Made by a program: the position numbers and the translations under genes. Of a stretch of 64,000 bases of DNA, positions 24,614-33,181 are shown piece after piece. The stretch is from Nioella aestuarii (GTDB lineage: Bacteria; Pseudomonadota; Alphaproteobacteria; Rhodobacterales; Rhodobacteraceae). The notes under the pieces are model-generated. The model made no database searches, was not told the origin of the DNA, and saw only the letters and a list, made by a program, of their open reading frames with translations. The DNA lies in assembly GCF_050896395.1 (NCBI RefSeq), contig NZ_JBPBBA010000018.1, positions 7,608 to 71,607 of the forward strand. Direction: 5' to 3'. Each line of letters opens with the position of its first letter. Position 1 is the first letter of the stretch.

Positions 24614-25822
24614 ATGTCAGCATCCATCCGCGACTTCGATCTCAACGGTATCGGGCGGGAATTCATCGACAATCCCTTCCCCACCCTGCGCGCCTTGCGT
24701 GAACAAAGCCCGGTCCATCGCAACGCCGATGGCTCGGTCTACGTGACGCGGCACGCCGATTGCCTGAAGGTTTATCAGTCGCGCGCGATGTTGTCGGACA
24801 AGACCGAAGAATTCGGTAAGAAATTTGGCCCCGGCCCGCTGCTGACCCATCACACGACAAGCCTGATCTTCAACGACCCGCCCTATCACACTGTGGTGCG
24901 CAAGCTTCTGGCCGGGGCATTCACGCCGCGCAAGCTGGCCGAGATGGAGCCGCTGATCGACGGGATCGTGGACAGGATGCTGGACGATCTGGAGGATCTG
25001 GGATCGTTCGATCTGATCCCGGCCTTCGCGATGGTGCTGCCGACCGAGATCATTTCCTTCATGTTGGGGATTCCAGAAGAGTACCGCCGAAAGCTGCGGG
25101 GCTTTTCGCTGGCCATTCTGGGCGCGCTTGACCCGGTGATTTCGCCGGAACGGCTGCAGGCGGGCAATGACGCGGTGGCAGAGTTCGGTGCTATCCTGGC
25201 AGAGCTGATTGCGCATCGGCGCGCGAATCCCGAGGGCGCGGGACAGGGCGAGGTGCTGGACAGCCTGATTTTCGGGGAAGTGGATGGTCGGCGGCTGACC
25301 GAGGAGGAACTGGTGCAGAACTGTATCTTCCTGCTCAATGCCGGGCATGAAACGACCACGAGCCTTGTTGGCAATTCCATCGGCATCCTGTTGGACAATC
25401 CCGACCAGTTGGACCTGTTGCAACGGGAACCTGAACATATCGGGACCGCGGTGGAGGAATTCCTGCGGGTCCAGAGCCCGCTTCAGATCGGGAACCGGCT
25501 GGCTGGCGAGGATATCGAGCTGACAGACTGCGTGCTGCCCAAGGGCACCTACATCCACACATCGATTGCCGGGGCGAACCGGGATCCGGCGGTGTTCGAC
25601 AAGCCGGAAGCGGTTGACATTACCCGCAATCCCAACCGGCACCTGGCCTTTGCAACCGGCATCCATGTCTGCCTGGGCGCGACCCTGGCACGGATCGAGG
25701 GCAAAATCGCCATTGGCAAGTTCGTCGAGCGCTTCCCGCGTCTGCGTGCGGATGGCCCGGCGGAGATCATGGGGCTGGCGCGGTTCCGGGGCTATAGCAG
25801 CCTGCCGGTGAGCATCGCCTGA
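24614..25822 (+). CDS. Cytochrome P450
   Basis: A complete 402-residue soluble bacterial P450. The I-helix motif is NAGHETTTS (near residue 242), the ExxR is in EEFLR (~283), and the haem-binding loop FATGIHVCLGATLAR places the thiolate ligand at C353. There is no membrane anchor, so electrons must come from separate ferredoxin and reductase partners; none is encoded nearby. It lies on the strand opposite to its neighbours, and its stop codon is immediately adjacent to the end of the RNase gene. The substrate is unknown; CYP number needs alignment. Confidence 0.93.
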   Translation: MSASIRDFDLNGIGREFIDNPFPTLRALREQSPVHRNADGSVYVTRHADCLKVYQSRAMLSDKTEEFGKKFGPGPLLTHHTTSLIFNDPPYHTVVRKLLAGAFTPRKLAEMEPLIDGIVDRMLDDLEDLGSFDLIPAFAMVLPTEIISFMLGIPEEYRRKLRGFSLAILGALDPVISPERLQAGNDAVAEFGAILAELIAHRRANPEGAGQGEVLDSLIFGEVDGRRLTEEELVQNCIFLLNAGHETTTSLVGNSIGILLDNPDQLDLLQREPEHIGTAVEEFLRVQSPLQIGNRLAGEDIELTDCVLPKGTYIHTSIAGANRDPAVFDKPEAVDITRNPNRHLAFATGIHVCLGATLARIEGKIAIGKFVERFPRLRADGPAEIMGLARFRGYSSLPVSIA

Positions 25823-26866
25823 TCAGATCAATGCCGTCAGCGGCCAGCGGTCGCGCTTGCGCTGCAATTCGTACATGCCGAGCGGCGTCCAGCCCGCAAG
25901 CACCGTGTCGGTGCCATCGGCGCGGAAGGCACGGCGGAGCGCATCCTCGAACTGGCGGCGGTCCTTCTTGGGCATAGGGGCCACATCCATGGTGATCTGA
26001 CCGCCGAGCCCACGCAGGCGCAACTGACGCGGCAGGTCCTTCGCGGCCGCGAGGTTGGCCTTCAGCCCGGCTGCCAGCGAGCTATCGGCGCCGGTGTTCA
26101 CATCCACGGCCACAAGCGCCGATGTCGGCTCGATCATCATCGAGGCCCCAGCCGTCAGCAGAACGGCATCTTGCAGGACGGCGTCTATTTCCTCGAGCAC
26201 GCCGAGATCGGCAAAGGCGCCTTCCCGGGCGATGACCTCATCAGGTTCGGGGCTGGCCCAATCGCGCCAGGCGGTCATATGGGCGTCCGGGGCATCGACC
26301 ATCAGTTCCGGTTCACCTGCCAGATCCGCGGTGACGGCCTCGGCCAGATCACGCATCGCGGTGATATCTTCTGCCAGTGCATCGCCATCGACCTCGTCCG
26401 AAGCGCTGCGCAGGATCAGGCCGAAGCCCTCGGGAGCGCCTGCCATAGCCTCATGCGCGATTTCAAGCAGGCGGTCGCGTTCTTCTTCATCCTTGATCGA
26501 GCGGGCGATGTTCAGCCCCGGTGCGTCCGGCGTCACGATGGCATAGCGCGATTTGAACAGCAGCCGCGTGGTCACGGGCGTGGCCTTGCCATCCGCGCCC
26601 ATGCCAGTGACCTGCACCAGAAGCGGCTGACCGGGGGATAAGCCCTTGCCCTGCCGCAGAAAGGCTGATTGGCCATCGGGAAGGCGCAGCATCATGCCCC
26701 CCTGCCCTTTCAGAGGCCGGTCGCAAACCCCGCGCAGGATCGCGCCGATCCCCGGCGGTCCGTCCTCGGGCGGGTCGATCAGCAGATCCTGCAAGCGCCC
26801 ATCCACCATCAACGCGGCGGCGGGGCGGTCGTTCAGGGTATCGAGCAGGACAATGCGGCCCTTCAT
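25823..26866 (-). CDS. Ribonuclease E/G family protein
   Basis: A 347-residue protein matching the catalytic core of RNase G-type enzymes. It shows the S1-like start, SRYAIVTPDAPGLNIARSI, and the DNase-like subdomain with ALVAVDVNTGAD (the metal-binding aspartates) and KDLPRQLRLRGLGGQITMDV. It is shorter than E. coli RNase G (489) but typical of the small alphaproteobacterial form beside maf. The ATG at 26866 overlaps the maf stop (ATGA), so translation is coupled. It probably processes rRNA or mRNA. Confidence 0.85.
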   Translation of the reverse strand: MKGRIVLLDTLNDRPAAALMVDGRLQDLLIDPPEDGPPGIGAILRGVCDRPLKGQGGMMLRLPDGQSAFLRQGKGLSPGQPLLVQVTGMGADGKATPVTTRLLFKSRYAIVTPDAPGLNIARSIKDEEERDRLLEIAHEAMAGAPEGFGLILRSASDEVDGDALAEDITAMRDLAEAVTADLAGEPELMVDAPDAHMTAWRDWASPEPDEVIAREGAFADLGVLEEIDAVLQDAVLLTAGASMMIEPTSALVAVDVNTGADSSLAAGLKANLAAAKDLPRQLRLRGLGGQITMDVAPMPKKDRRQFEDALRRAFRADGTDTVLAGWTPLGMYELQRKRDRWPLTALI

Positions 26867-27438
26867 GATTGTCTCCAGACTGGCCAACCCGCAGCGGCCA
26901 GCAATTGCGCCGTTTCCGGCAGGGGCAGGCCCATTATGGCGTGAAAACTGCCGCTGATCCAAGGGATGAAGGCCCCGGCAGGGCCTTGGATGGAATATCC
27001 GCCCGCCTTACCGCGCCAGTCTTCGCTGGCGAGATAGGCGTTGAGTTCATCATCCGACAGGCGCTTCATCTGCACCCGGCTTTCCACCGTCCGTTCCCAG
27101 AGCCGTTCCCCACGGCACACCACAATAGAGGTATAGACCCGATGACGGCGACCAGAGAGAGCCGTCAGAAACTCGGCCGCCTCACCTGCATCCGCAGGCT
27201 TGCCCATGATCCGGCGGCCCATGGCAACGGTGGTATCGGCGCAGAGCACGATGTCATCAGACCCCGCCTGCACGGCCAGCGCCTTTTCCCGCGCCACCCG
27301 TTCCACATAGGGACGCGGCAGTTCACCGGGCTTGGGATCTTCGTCGATATCAGGGGGCAGAATTGCGTCGGGCGTCACGCCCAAGACCCCCAACAGCTCT
27401 TGCCGCCGGGGGCTACCGGATCCGAGGATCAGCTTCAT
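26863..27438 (-). CDS. maf: Maf-family nucleotide pyrophosphatase
   Basis: A 191-residue protein starting MKLILGSGSPRRQELL, the Maf signature (S-x-S-x-R-R-x-x-L-L) that binds the nucleotide phosphates. The catalytic aspartate lies in CADTTVAMG, and the GYSIQGPAGAFI loop is conserved. Maf proteins hydrolyse non-canonical or pyrimidine nucleoside triphosphates and affect septation. It lies directly after infA on the same strand and overlaps the RNase gene by 4 bases. Confidence 0.94.
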   Translation of the reverse strand: MKLILGSGSPRRQELLGVLGVTPDAILPPDIDEDPKPGELPRPYVERVAREKALAVQAGSDDIVLCADTTVAMGRRIMGKPADAGEAAEFLTALSGRRHRVYTSIVVCRGERLWERTVESRVQMKRLSDDELNAYLASEDWRGKAGGYSIQGPAGAFIPWISGSFHAIMGLPLPETAQLLAAAGWPVWRQS

Positions 27439-27446
27439 CGAAACGC

Positions 27447-27665
27447 TTATTTGAAGCGGTAGTTGATCCGACCCTTGGTCAGATCATAGGGGGTCATCTC
27501 GACCTGCACCTTGTCGCCTGCCAGAACGCGGATGCGGTTTTTCCGCATCTTGCCTGCCGTATGCGCGATGATCGTATGGCCGTTTTCCAGCTCGACCAGG
27601 AATGTCGCGTTCGGCAGGAGTTCCTTCACGACACCGGGGAATTCGAGCAGTTCTTCCTTGGCCAT
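27447..27665 (-). CDS. infA: Translation initiation factor IF-1
   Basis: A 72-residue OB-fold protein starting MAKEELLEFPGVVKELLPNA with RIRVLAGDKVQVEMTPYDLT, essentially the alphaproteobacterial IF-1 consensus. IF-1 binds the ribosomal A site during initiation. The ATG at 27665 is canonical for length. It heads the infA-maf-RNase run. Confidence 0.98.
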   Translation of the reverse strand: MAKEELLEFPGVVKELLPNATFLVELENGHTIIAHTAGKMRKNRIRVLAGDKVQVEMTPYDLTKGRINYRFK

Positions 27666-27749
27666 GGTCTCTCCTACAGTCATTATCCGCGTCCCAGCGC
27701 GGAATTGGCGGTTAAATGCGCCTGATCGCCGGGTTTTTCAAGGCGAATC

Positions 27750-28619
27750 TCACTTGCGTGCCGGAACTTGCCGGGGTGTGACCGTTTCGAGCCCTTCCGA
27801 CCAGTGCGAGAAATTGCCGGCCTGCCCCGTCAGGCGCGGGGCGGCGATGGCGGCGGGGTCAACCTCGAAGGTGATCGGTCCGGGCTTGTCGGTCTCGCCT
27901 TGCGCAAGGATACCGTCGGCGGGAAGCCCGTGATCTGGCGGGCAGAAAAAGCCCGCGCGGCCCGTGGACCGGTCGATGATCTCGCAACTGGGCACCTCGC
28001 CTACCAGCGGGGCTTGCACAATCAGACATTGGTTTTCGATGGCGCGGGCGCGACAGGATTGGCGCACACGGGTCTGCCCGGCGGGAAAATCGGTGCAGGA
28101 GGGCACAAGGATCATTTCCGCCCCGGCCTCGCACAGCGCGCGGGCCTGTTGGGGGAATTCGCTGTCATAGCAGATCAGCAGACCGATCTTGCCGAGGCTC
28201 GTCTCAAAAAGGCGCAGTTCATCGCCCCCGATCAGGCCCATCTCCTCGCGTTCATAGGGTAAGAGCAGCAGCTTGTCCTGATGATCGACGCTGCCATCCG
28301 GGGCAATCAGCCAGCTGCGGTTGACCGCGCCCTTATCGGTTTTGACCGGGCCGGACCCGGCCACGATATGGCATTTGTGGATCTGCGCCATGTGCCGGAA
28401 CTGATCCACCCAGGCGCTTGCCCGCTCTGCCGCCAGATCACGCCATTCGGTGACCGTGGCCGAGGGCGGTCCGGCAACCAGCGCCGCCTCCATCGCCGCA
28501 TATTCGGGGAAGACAACCAGATCGGCGGCGGCATCCTTCAGAATGGCGTCAAGCTTCGCTTCATGCGCAACCCAGCCGGGGTGGCGATCACAGTGATAAG
28601 CGACGGCAGCGATTTTCAT
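27750..28619 (-). CDS. Carbon-nitrogen hydrolase (nitrilase superfamily)
   Basis: A 289-residue protein with the Glu-Lys-Cys triad visible as E39 (VFPEYAAM), K116 (HQDKLLLLPYERE) and C150 (LLICYDSEFP). It belongs to the amidase branch rather than true nitrilases, judging by length and the ICYDxEFP loop. It is a single gene between infA and a DUF4242 gene; the gap to each is ~60-85 bases. The substrate (an amide, N-carbamoyl compound or polyamine-type molecule) is not deducible. Confidence 0.87.
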   Translation of the reverse strand: MKIAAVAYHCDRHPGWVAHEAKLDAILKDAAADLVVFPEYAAMEAALVAGPPSATVTEWRDLAAERASAWVDQFRHMAQIHKCHIVAGSGPVKTDKGAVNRSWLIAPDGSVDHQDKLLLLPYEREEMGLIGGDELRLFETSLGKIGLLICYDSEFPQQARALCEAGAEMILVPSCTDFPAGQTRVRQSCRARAIENQCLIVQAPLVGEVPSCEIIDRSTGRAGFFCPPDHGLPADGILAQGETDKPGPITFEVDPAAIAAPRLTGQAGNFSHWSEGLETVTPRQVPARK

Positions 28620-28681
28620 AAGACGGCTCCGGCAGCGGGAATTTTCCCCGCTATAGCCGGAGCCGCACTAATCAGAAAGGG

Positions 28682-28954
28682 TCAGTTGGCCGTGGTCGGG
28701 TCGATCACCGACTTGATTTCCGTAATGGAATTGGCGGGAAAACCGCTGAGCTCCGAATGCTCGCGGATCGCAGCCTCATCCTCTGCAAGGTAGACGCAGA
28801 AGGTCTTGTCGCCCGCGACATAGGAATGCTGCCACTGGACACGACCGGGTAGCTTAGCCAGTGCCGCGTTCGAGGTCTGAGCCGCACCGCATAGTTCCTC
28901 GCCGCTCATGCCGCCGATGCCGGGAACCTCGCGTTCGATCACGTATTTCTTCAT
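28682..28954 (-). CDS. DUF4242 family small protein
   Basis: A 90-residue protein starting MKKYVIEREVPGIGGMSGEE, with QWQHSYVAGDKTFCVYLAEDEAAIREHS. This matches DUF4242 (ferredoxin-like fold proteins, often annotated as nickel-binding or SCO4226-like). It is divergent from an HxlR-type regulator, with a 13-base perfect inverted repeat between them, so it is the probable regulated target. Function is unknown. Confidence 0.8.
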   Translation of the reverse strand: MKKYVIEREVPGIGGMSGEELCGAAQTSNAALAKLPGRVQWQHSYVAGDKTFCVYLAEDEAAIREHSELSGFPANSITEIKSVIDPTTAN

Positions 28955-29008
28955 GGGTCCATCCTTTCGCTGTTGGTGGGATCAGACTGCCAGCGGCGCG
29001 GGCAACAC

Positions 29009-29055
29009 GGCCAGTTCAGAAGATGAATCGGCCTGGTACAGTTTCTGAACTGGCC
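29009..29055. promoter_or_regulatory. Operator candidate: 13-base perfect inverted repeat
   Basis: The arms GGCCAGTTCAGAA (29009-29021) and TTCTGAACTGGCC (29043-29055) are exact reverse complements, 34 bases centre to centre. Each arm contains a TTCWGAA mini-palindrome. The element lies in the 150-base gap between the divergent DUF4242 and HxlR genes, 49 bases before the regulator ATG. It is a likely HxlR binding site, possibly two dimer sites. Confidence 0.7.
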
Positions 29056-29104
29056 CGATGCCCAAAGGTGCGGCTAGGCTGGGTCCAGCTTAGGAGGACG
29101 CTTC

Positions 29105-29803
29105 ATGACCCAGCACAGCTATAACCAGTTCTGCCCCGTCGCCATGGCCTCCGAAATTCTCGGCAGCCGATGGACCATCGTCCTGTTGCGCGAGCTTTGC
29201 GCCGGATCGACGCGGTTCAACGATCTGCGCAGGGGCGTGCCGCGCATGTCGCCCGCGTTGTTGTCGAAACGGCTGAAAGAGCTGGAGGATCAGGGCGTCG
29301 TGGAAAGGCGGCTTGTGCGAAAGAGACCGGAGTCGTTCGAATACGTTCTGACCGAGGCGGGCAAGGAGTTGCGCGAAGTGATCATGGTCATCGGAGCATG
29401 GGGCCAGAAATGGGTGGAAACCGCGCCGTCTCTGGACAAGGCGGACCCCGGCCTGCTGATGTGGGACATGCGGCGCAACCTGCGGGTGGACCTGATGCCG
29501 CCGCGCCGGGTGGTGGTGCATTTCATCTTCGAGGACCTACCAAAGGCAAGCGGCCATTGGTGGATGTTGACCGATCCGGAAAAGGGCGCGGACCTGTGTT
29601 CGGAAGATCCTGGCTTCGACGTAGATCTTTACGTGCGCTGTGACCTCAAGACCATGACCGCGATCTGGATGGGGATCGACACGGTAGCCCGCGCCGTCGA
29701 TGAGGACAGGTTGCTACTGGTGGGCGATGCAGACGTTATTGCTGGGATGCAGGATTGGCTGGGGCTGAGCCCGTTCGCCCCGATTGAAAAGCGCGCGTCC
29801 TAG
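29105..29803 (+). CDS. HxlR-family transcriptional regulator with C-terminal SCP2-like domain
   Basis: A 232-residue protein. The first ~100 residues are an HxlR winged helix (CPVAMASEILGSRWTIVLLR, MSPALLSKRLKELEDQGVVE). The remainder resembles the SCP2-like domain found in longer HxlR regulators. The Shine-Dalgarno is TTAGGAGG upstream. It is divergent from the DUF4242 gene and shares an inverted repeat with it. HxlR proteins often sense redox or reactive carbonyl stress through a cysteine; C10 is the candidate. Confidence 0.88.
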   Translation: MTQHSYNQFCPVAMASEILGSRWTIVLLRELCAGSTRFNDLRRGVPRMSPALLSKRLKELEDQGVVERRLVRKRPESFEYVLTEAGKELREVIMVIGAWGQKWVETAPSLDKADPGLLMWDMRRNLRVDLMPPRRVVVHFIFEDLPKASGHWWMLTDPEKGADLCSEDPGFDVDLYVRCDLKTMTAIWMGIDTVARAVDEDRLLLVGDADVIAGMQDWLGLSPFAPIEKRAS

Positions 29804-30384
29804 AGCGGCTTTATCCAGAATTGCAGGGGTTTGTCGGTTTCAGCCTCGTCCCCGAGGTCTTTCCACGCGAATTGGGCAATGGCACCCGGCACAGGCATGT
29901 AGCCCCGTTTCCGCCAGAAGGTGTCTAGAGGGCGATAGTCATCGGGACGGGCGGGGTGATCCATAGGGCGTTGGACACCGCAAAAAGCGGAATGGGTGAG
30001 GCCAAGGGCGTGGGCATGATCCTCGCGCGCGTCGAAAAAGGCGTGGCCAGCCCCCTGCCCCCGATAGTTCGGCAGCAGGACAGATTCGGCGCAGTAGAAA
30101 ATGTCCGACAGGGGAACGTCGATCCCGGCAAGCGCCGTCCCGAAATCATCGTCATGCTCCGTCAGGGGCATACCTGTCGCCGCGCCGGCCATCTGGTCCC
30201 CGTCGAAGGCCCCCACGACAATGGCGCGGGGGTTTGTGTAGAGTTCCAGATATCTGCGCTCATAGGCCAGATCGCCGTCATAGAGATAAGGCCAGTCGCG
30301 GAACACGGCGATGCGCAGCCGGGCGAGATCATCCAGGACCGCACCCACATCCGCACCTGTGAAGCTGCGAAACGTCAGGCTCAT
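29800..30384 (-). CDS. GNAT-family N-acetyltransferase
   Basis: A 194-residue protein with a GNAT core; the acetyl-CoA loop is LLPNYRGQGAGHAFFDARED (residues ~103-122, R/Q-x-x-G-x-G/A pattern). Its stop overlaps the end of the convergent HxlR gene by 4 bases, and its start overlaps the NTF2-like gene by 4 bases. It is the last gene of the hisD-UPF0262-phosphatase-NTF2-GNAT run. The substrate is unknown. Confidence 0.82.
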   Translation of the reverse strand: MSLTFRSFTGADVGAVLDDLARLRIAVFRDWPYLYDGDLAYERRYLELYTNPRAIVVGAFDGDQMAGAATGMPLTEHDDDFGTALAGIDVPLSDIFYCAESVLLPNYRGQGAGHAFFDAREDHAHALGLTHSAFCGVQRPMDHPARPDDYRPLDTFWRKRGYMPVPGAIAQFAWKDLGDEAETDKPLQFWIKPL

Positions 30385-30779
30385 GCCGAGACCTGGGCCG
30401 TCCAGTCCGCAAGATTGTAATAGGTCACAACGCGCGAGATCTTACCGTCTTCGAGGGAAAAGAAGGTCCCGGCAGGCAGAACATATGTCTGCCCCTTTGC
30501 CTCCGGCAGACCCTCATCTGTGGCAAGGTATTCGCCATTCACCGTGAACTCCGCCGCCGCGCGGGTGCCGTCCTCGGAAATCATCACAACGATATCGGTC
30601 AGCCGTTCACGGTAACAGCGGCTCATATGTCCGCAAAACTCGCGGAACTTCTCGGTCCCTACGCGAACCCCGCCCTCGTTCACGTGATGCGCCACATCGG
30701 GGGTCAGGCAGGCAATCATGCCCTCGGCATCCCCAGCGTTGAAGGCAGCGTAATAGGCATCGATGGTCTTCAGGCTCAT
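30381..30779 (-). CDS. NTF2-like / SnoaL-like (ketosteroid isomerase-fold) protein
   Basis: A 132-residue single-domain protein with the NTF2-like pattern: IDAYYAAFNAGDAEGMIACL (residues 5-24), DVAHHVNEGG and FFSLEDGKISRVVTYYN. It overlaps the upstream phosphatase gene and the downstream GNAT gene by 4 bases each, so it is translationally coupled to both. The family ranges from isomerases to binding proteins; no reaction can be assigned. Confidence 0.82.
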   Translation of the reverse strand: MSLKTIDAYYAAFNAGDAEGMIACLTPDVAHHVNEGGVRVGTEKFREFCGHMSRCYRERLTDIVVMISEDGTRAAAEFTVNGEYLATDEGLPEAKGQTYVLPAGTFFSLEDGKISRVVTYYNLADWTAQVSA

Positions 30780-31249
30780 TCCTGTGTCTCCGTTGGTGGA
30801 CCGAACCGGTCCAACATGCGTTTGACCAGCATGTCGCGGGTCTGGCGATAGGCGTCCAGCTTGGCCTCGCGGGTGTTTCCGATTCCCGATGGGTCAAGGA
30901 CCGGCCAATATTCCACATCGACGTGGAAATGCCGGGTCAGTTCCTGAGCGCGGCGCTGGCTGGCGGGCGACAGGGCGATGATCAGGTCGAACCCCGACAG
31001 GTCGTCACCCCACTGCTCCATTTCATCGAAGCTGCGCGAACGGTGGCTTTCCAGCTCGATCCCGAGTTCAGCGCAGACAGCGATGGCAAAGCCGTCGATC
31101 TCCAGATCGTTATGCACGCCTGCCGACTGCACATAGGCAGCGTGGCCATAGAACTTCTTCATCAGCCCTTCGGCAATGGGCGAGCGAATCGCGTTGTGGT
31201 CGCAACAGAACAGGACGGATTGGGGGAAGTCCTGCACCACGCCGCTCAC
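30776..31249 (-). CDS. Low-molecular-weight protein-tyrosine-phosphatase family protein
   Basis: A 157-residue protein with the P-loop CDHNAIRSP (C16-x5-R22) and the general-acid aspartate in VLDPSG. The usual CxGNxCRS is changed to CDHNAIRS, an ArsC/LMW-PTP variant typical of the alphaproteobacterial homologue beside hisD. It overlaps UPF0262 by 4 bases. It may act on phosphotyrosine or small phosphates; arsenate reduction is less likely because the second P-loop cysteine is absent. Confidence 0.85.
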   Translation of the reverse strand: MSGVVQDFPQSVLFCCDHNAIRSPIAEGLMKKFYGHAAYVQSAGVHNDLEIDGFAIAVCAELGIELESHRSRSFDEMEQWGDDLSGFDLIIALSPASQRRAQELTRHFHVDVEYWPVLDPSGIGNTREAKLDAYRQTRDMLVKRMLDRFGPPTETQE

Positions 31250-31728
31250 CCGCCGAAATGAAGGACACAGACAAGGGTAAAGAGGCGCCGCGCAGTGTCA
31301 TGGTCTACGTCGGCCTTGCCTTCCAGCCGCTCCTGAAGAACGCGGGCGCCTTCGTTGTGAATGCCGCGGCGGGCCATGTCGATCGCCTCGATCTGGCTGG
31401 GGGGCAATTTCTTGACCGCATCGTAGTAGCTTTCGCAGATCTGCCAGTAATCCTTGACAACCTGCCGGAATGGGCTGAGCGACAAGTGGAATTCGGCCGC
31501 ATCCTCGCCGCCTTCGGTGTCCACGTCAAAGACCAGCCGCCGTTCGCGGATCGCCAGCCCCAGGCGATAGGGGGCAGCGGGCACCTCGCGCCCGTCGCGC
31601 TCGGGCAGCGCAAAGCTGTTGTCTTCCAGAAGATCGAAGATCGCGACCCTGCGCTCCTGCTCGATCTCGGGCGTGGGTGCGGGCAGGCCGCTATCGTCAA
31701 TCTCGATGTGACAGATGTCGCGGCTCAT
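31246..31728 (-). CDS. UPF0262 family protein
   Basis: A 160-residue protein recognised by the UPF0262 pattern (LPAPTPEIEQERRVAIFDLL, SLSPFRQVVKDYWQICESYY, AIDMARRGIHNEGA). This family is restricted mainly to alphaproteobacteria and usually sits between hisD and the LMW phosphatase, as here, with 4-base overlaps on both sides. Function is unknown. Confidence 0.9.
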   Translation of the reverse strand: MSRDICHIEIDDSGLPAPTPEIEQERRVAIFDLLEDNSFALPERDGREVPAAPYRLGLAIRERRLVFDVDTEGGEDAAEFHLSLSPFRQVVKDYWQICESYYDAVKKLPPSQIEAIDMARRGIHNEGARVLQERLEGKADVDHDTARRLFTLVCVLHFGG

Positions 31729-33038
31729 TCCCCTGCCCCTTCATTCAATCGTTCCAACCGCGCACGCACGGACAGGCCATGGGCCTGCAGGCTTTCGGAT
31801 ATGGCCAGCGTTTCCGCGGCCGGACCGATGGCCTTCAGCGCCTCGGGGGTCATCTTGGCGATGGTCGTGCGCTTTAGAAAGTCCATGACCGACAGGCCAG
31901 AGGAAAAACGCGCCGATCGTGCTGTTGGCAGCACATGGTTGGGACCGCCGATATAGTCACCGATGGCCTCTGGCGTCCATTGGCCGAGGAACAGTGCGCC
32001 GGCATGGGTGATCTCTTCGGCCAAAGCATCCGGGTCAGCGACGCATAGCTCCAAATGCTCGGGCGCAACGCGGTTCGACAACCGGGCCGCTTCGCTAAGA
32101 TCATCCACGGTGATCACTGCGCCAAAATCGCGCCAGCTGGCCCCGGCGATAACGGCCCGTTCCAACGTTTCCAGGCGCTTGTCCACGGCTTCAGCCACGG
32201 CACGCCCGAAGGCGGCATCATCGGTGATCAGGATGGATTGCGCGCTTTCGTCATGTTCGGCCTGGCTCAGCAGATCGAGCGCGATCCAGTCGGGATCATT
32301 GTCTTTGTCGGCAATGACAAGAATTTCGGATGGCCCTGCGATCATGTCGATGCCGACCTTGCCGAACACCCGGCGCTTGGCGGCGGCCACAAAGGCGTTG
32401 CCGGGGCCGGTGATCTTGTCGACGGGCTGAATGGTGTCGGTGCCATAGGCCATGGCAGCCACGGCCTGCGCGCCACCGATGCGGTAGACGGTATCGACCC
32501 CCGCAAGGCGCGCGGCCAGCAGCACCAGCGGGTTGGCCTTGCCGTCAGGCGTGGGCGCGCAGATCACAAGCCGTTCGACGCCAGCGACCTGTGCCGGGAT
32601 TGCGTTCATCAGGACCGATGACGGGTAAGACGCCAGACCTCCGGGCACATAGAGGCCCGCAGCGGTGACAGGCGTCCAGCGCCAGCCAAGCGTTGCGCCA
32701 TCAGGGTCGGTCCAGCGGGCGTCCTCTGGCATCTGGCGGACGTGATAGGCACGGATGCGTTCTGCGGCCAATTCCAATGCAGTGCGTTCGGCGGCGGGCA
32801 CCTGCGCGATGGCCGCGTCGATCTCTGCCTGCGAAAAGGCCAGGTGATCCGGCGTCAGATCCATCCGGTCGAATTTCGACGTCAGCTCGATCACCGCTGC
32901 ATCGCCACGCGCGCGCACATCGGCGATGATGCCGGCCACGATATCATCCACCTCGGGCGAGTCCTCGCGCTTCATGTTCAGCAGCGCGTCGAACCGGGCG
33001 GCGAAATCGGCGTCACTGGTGTTGAGGAACTGGGGCAT
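31725..33038 (-). CDS. hisD: Histidinol dehydrogenase
   Basis: A 437-residue zinc enzyme that oxidises L-histidinol to L-histidine with two NAD+, the last step of histidine synthesis. Family motifs include GLYVPGGLASYPSSVLMNAI, GPGNAFVAAAKR, IAGPSEILV, LLSQAEHDESAQS and the catalytic region NRVAPEHLEL. The ATG at 33038 follows CAGGAGAG; a longer version to 33119 adds unrelated residues. It heads the operon continuing into UPF0262 and the phosphatase. Confidence 0.97.
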   Translation of the reverse strand: MPQFLNTSDADFAARFDALLNMKREDSPEVDDIVAGIIADVRARGDAAVIELTSKFDRMDLTPDHLAFSQAEIDAAIAQVPAAERTALELAAERIRAYHVRQMPEDARWTDPDGATLGWRWTPVTAAGLYVPGGLASYPSSVLMNAIPAQVAGVERLVICAPTPDGKANPLVLLAARLAGVDTVYRIGGAQAVAAMAYGTDTIQPVDKITGPGNAFVAAAKRRVFGKVGIDMIAGPSEILVIADKDNDPDWIALDLLSQAEHDESAQSILITDDAAFGRAVAEAVDKRLETLERAVIAGASWRDFGAVITVDDLSEAARLSNRVAPEHLELCVADPDALAEEITHAGALFLGQWTPEAIGDYIGGPNHVLPTARSARFSSGLSVMDFLKRTTIAKMTPEALKAIGPAAETLAISESLQAHGLSVRARLERLNEGAGE

Positions 33039-33181
33039 CTTGCGGCTCTCCTGACTGGCCGGGACGGGATATCCGCTGGCGCGGCAGGCGGCAAGCCATT
33101 GCTTGGCCGCATGGGGCATCTGGTAATTGCGCCCGCCCCCGATGCTGCTAGGCTGCGGCGTGCAAACAGGGGACCAGTAGC

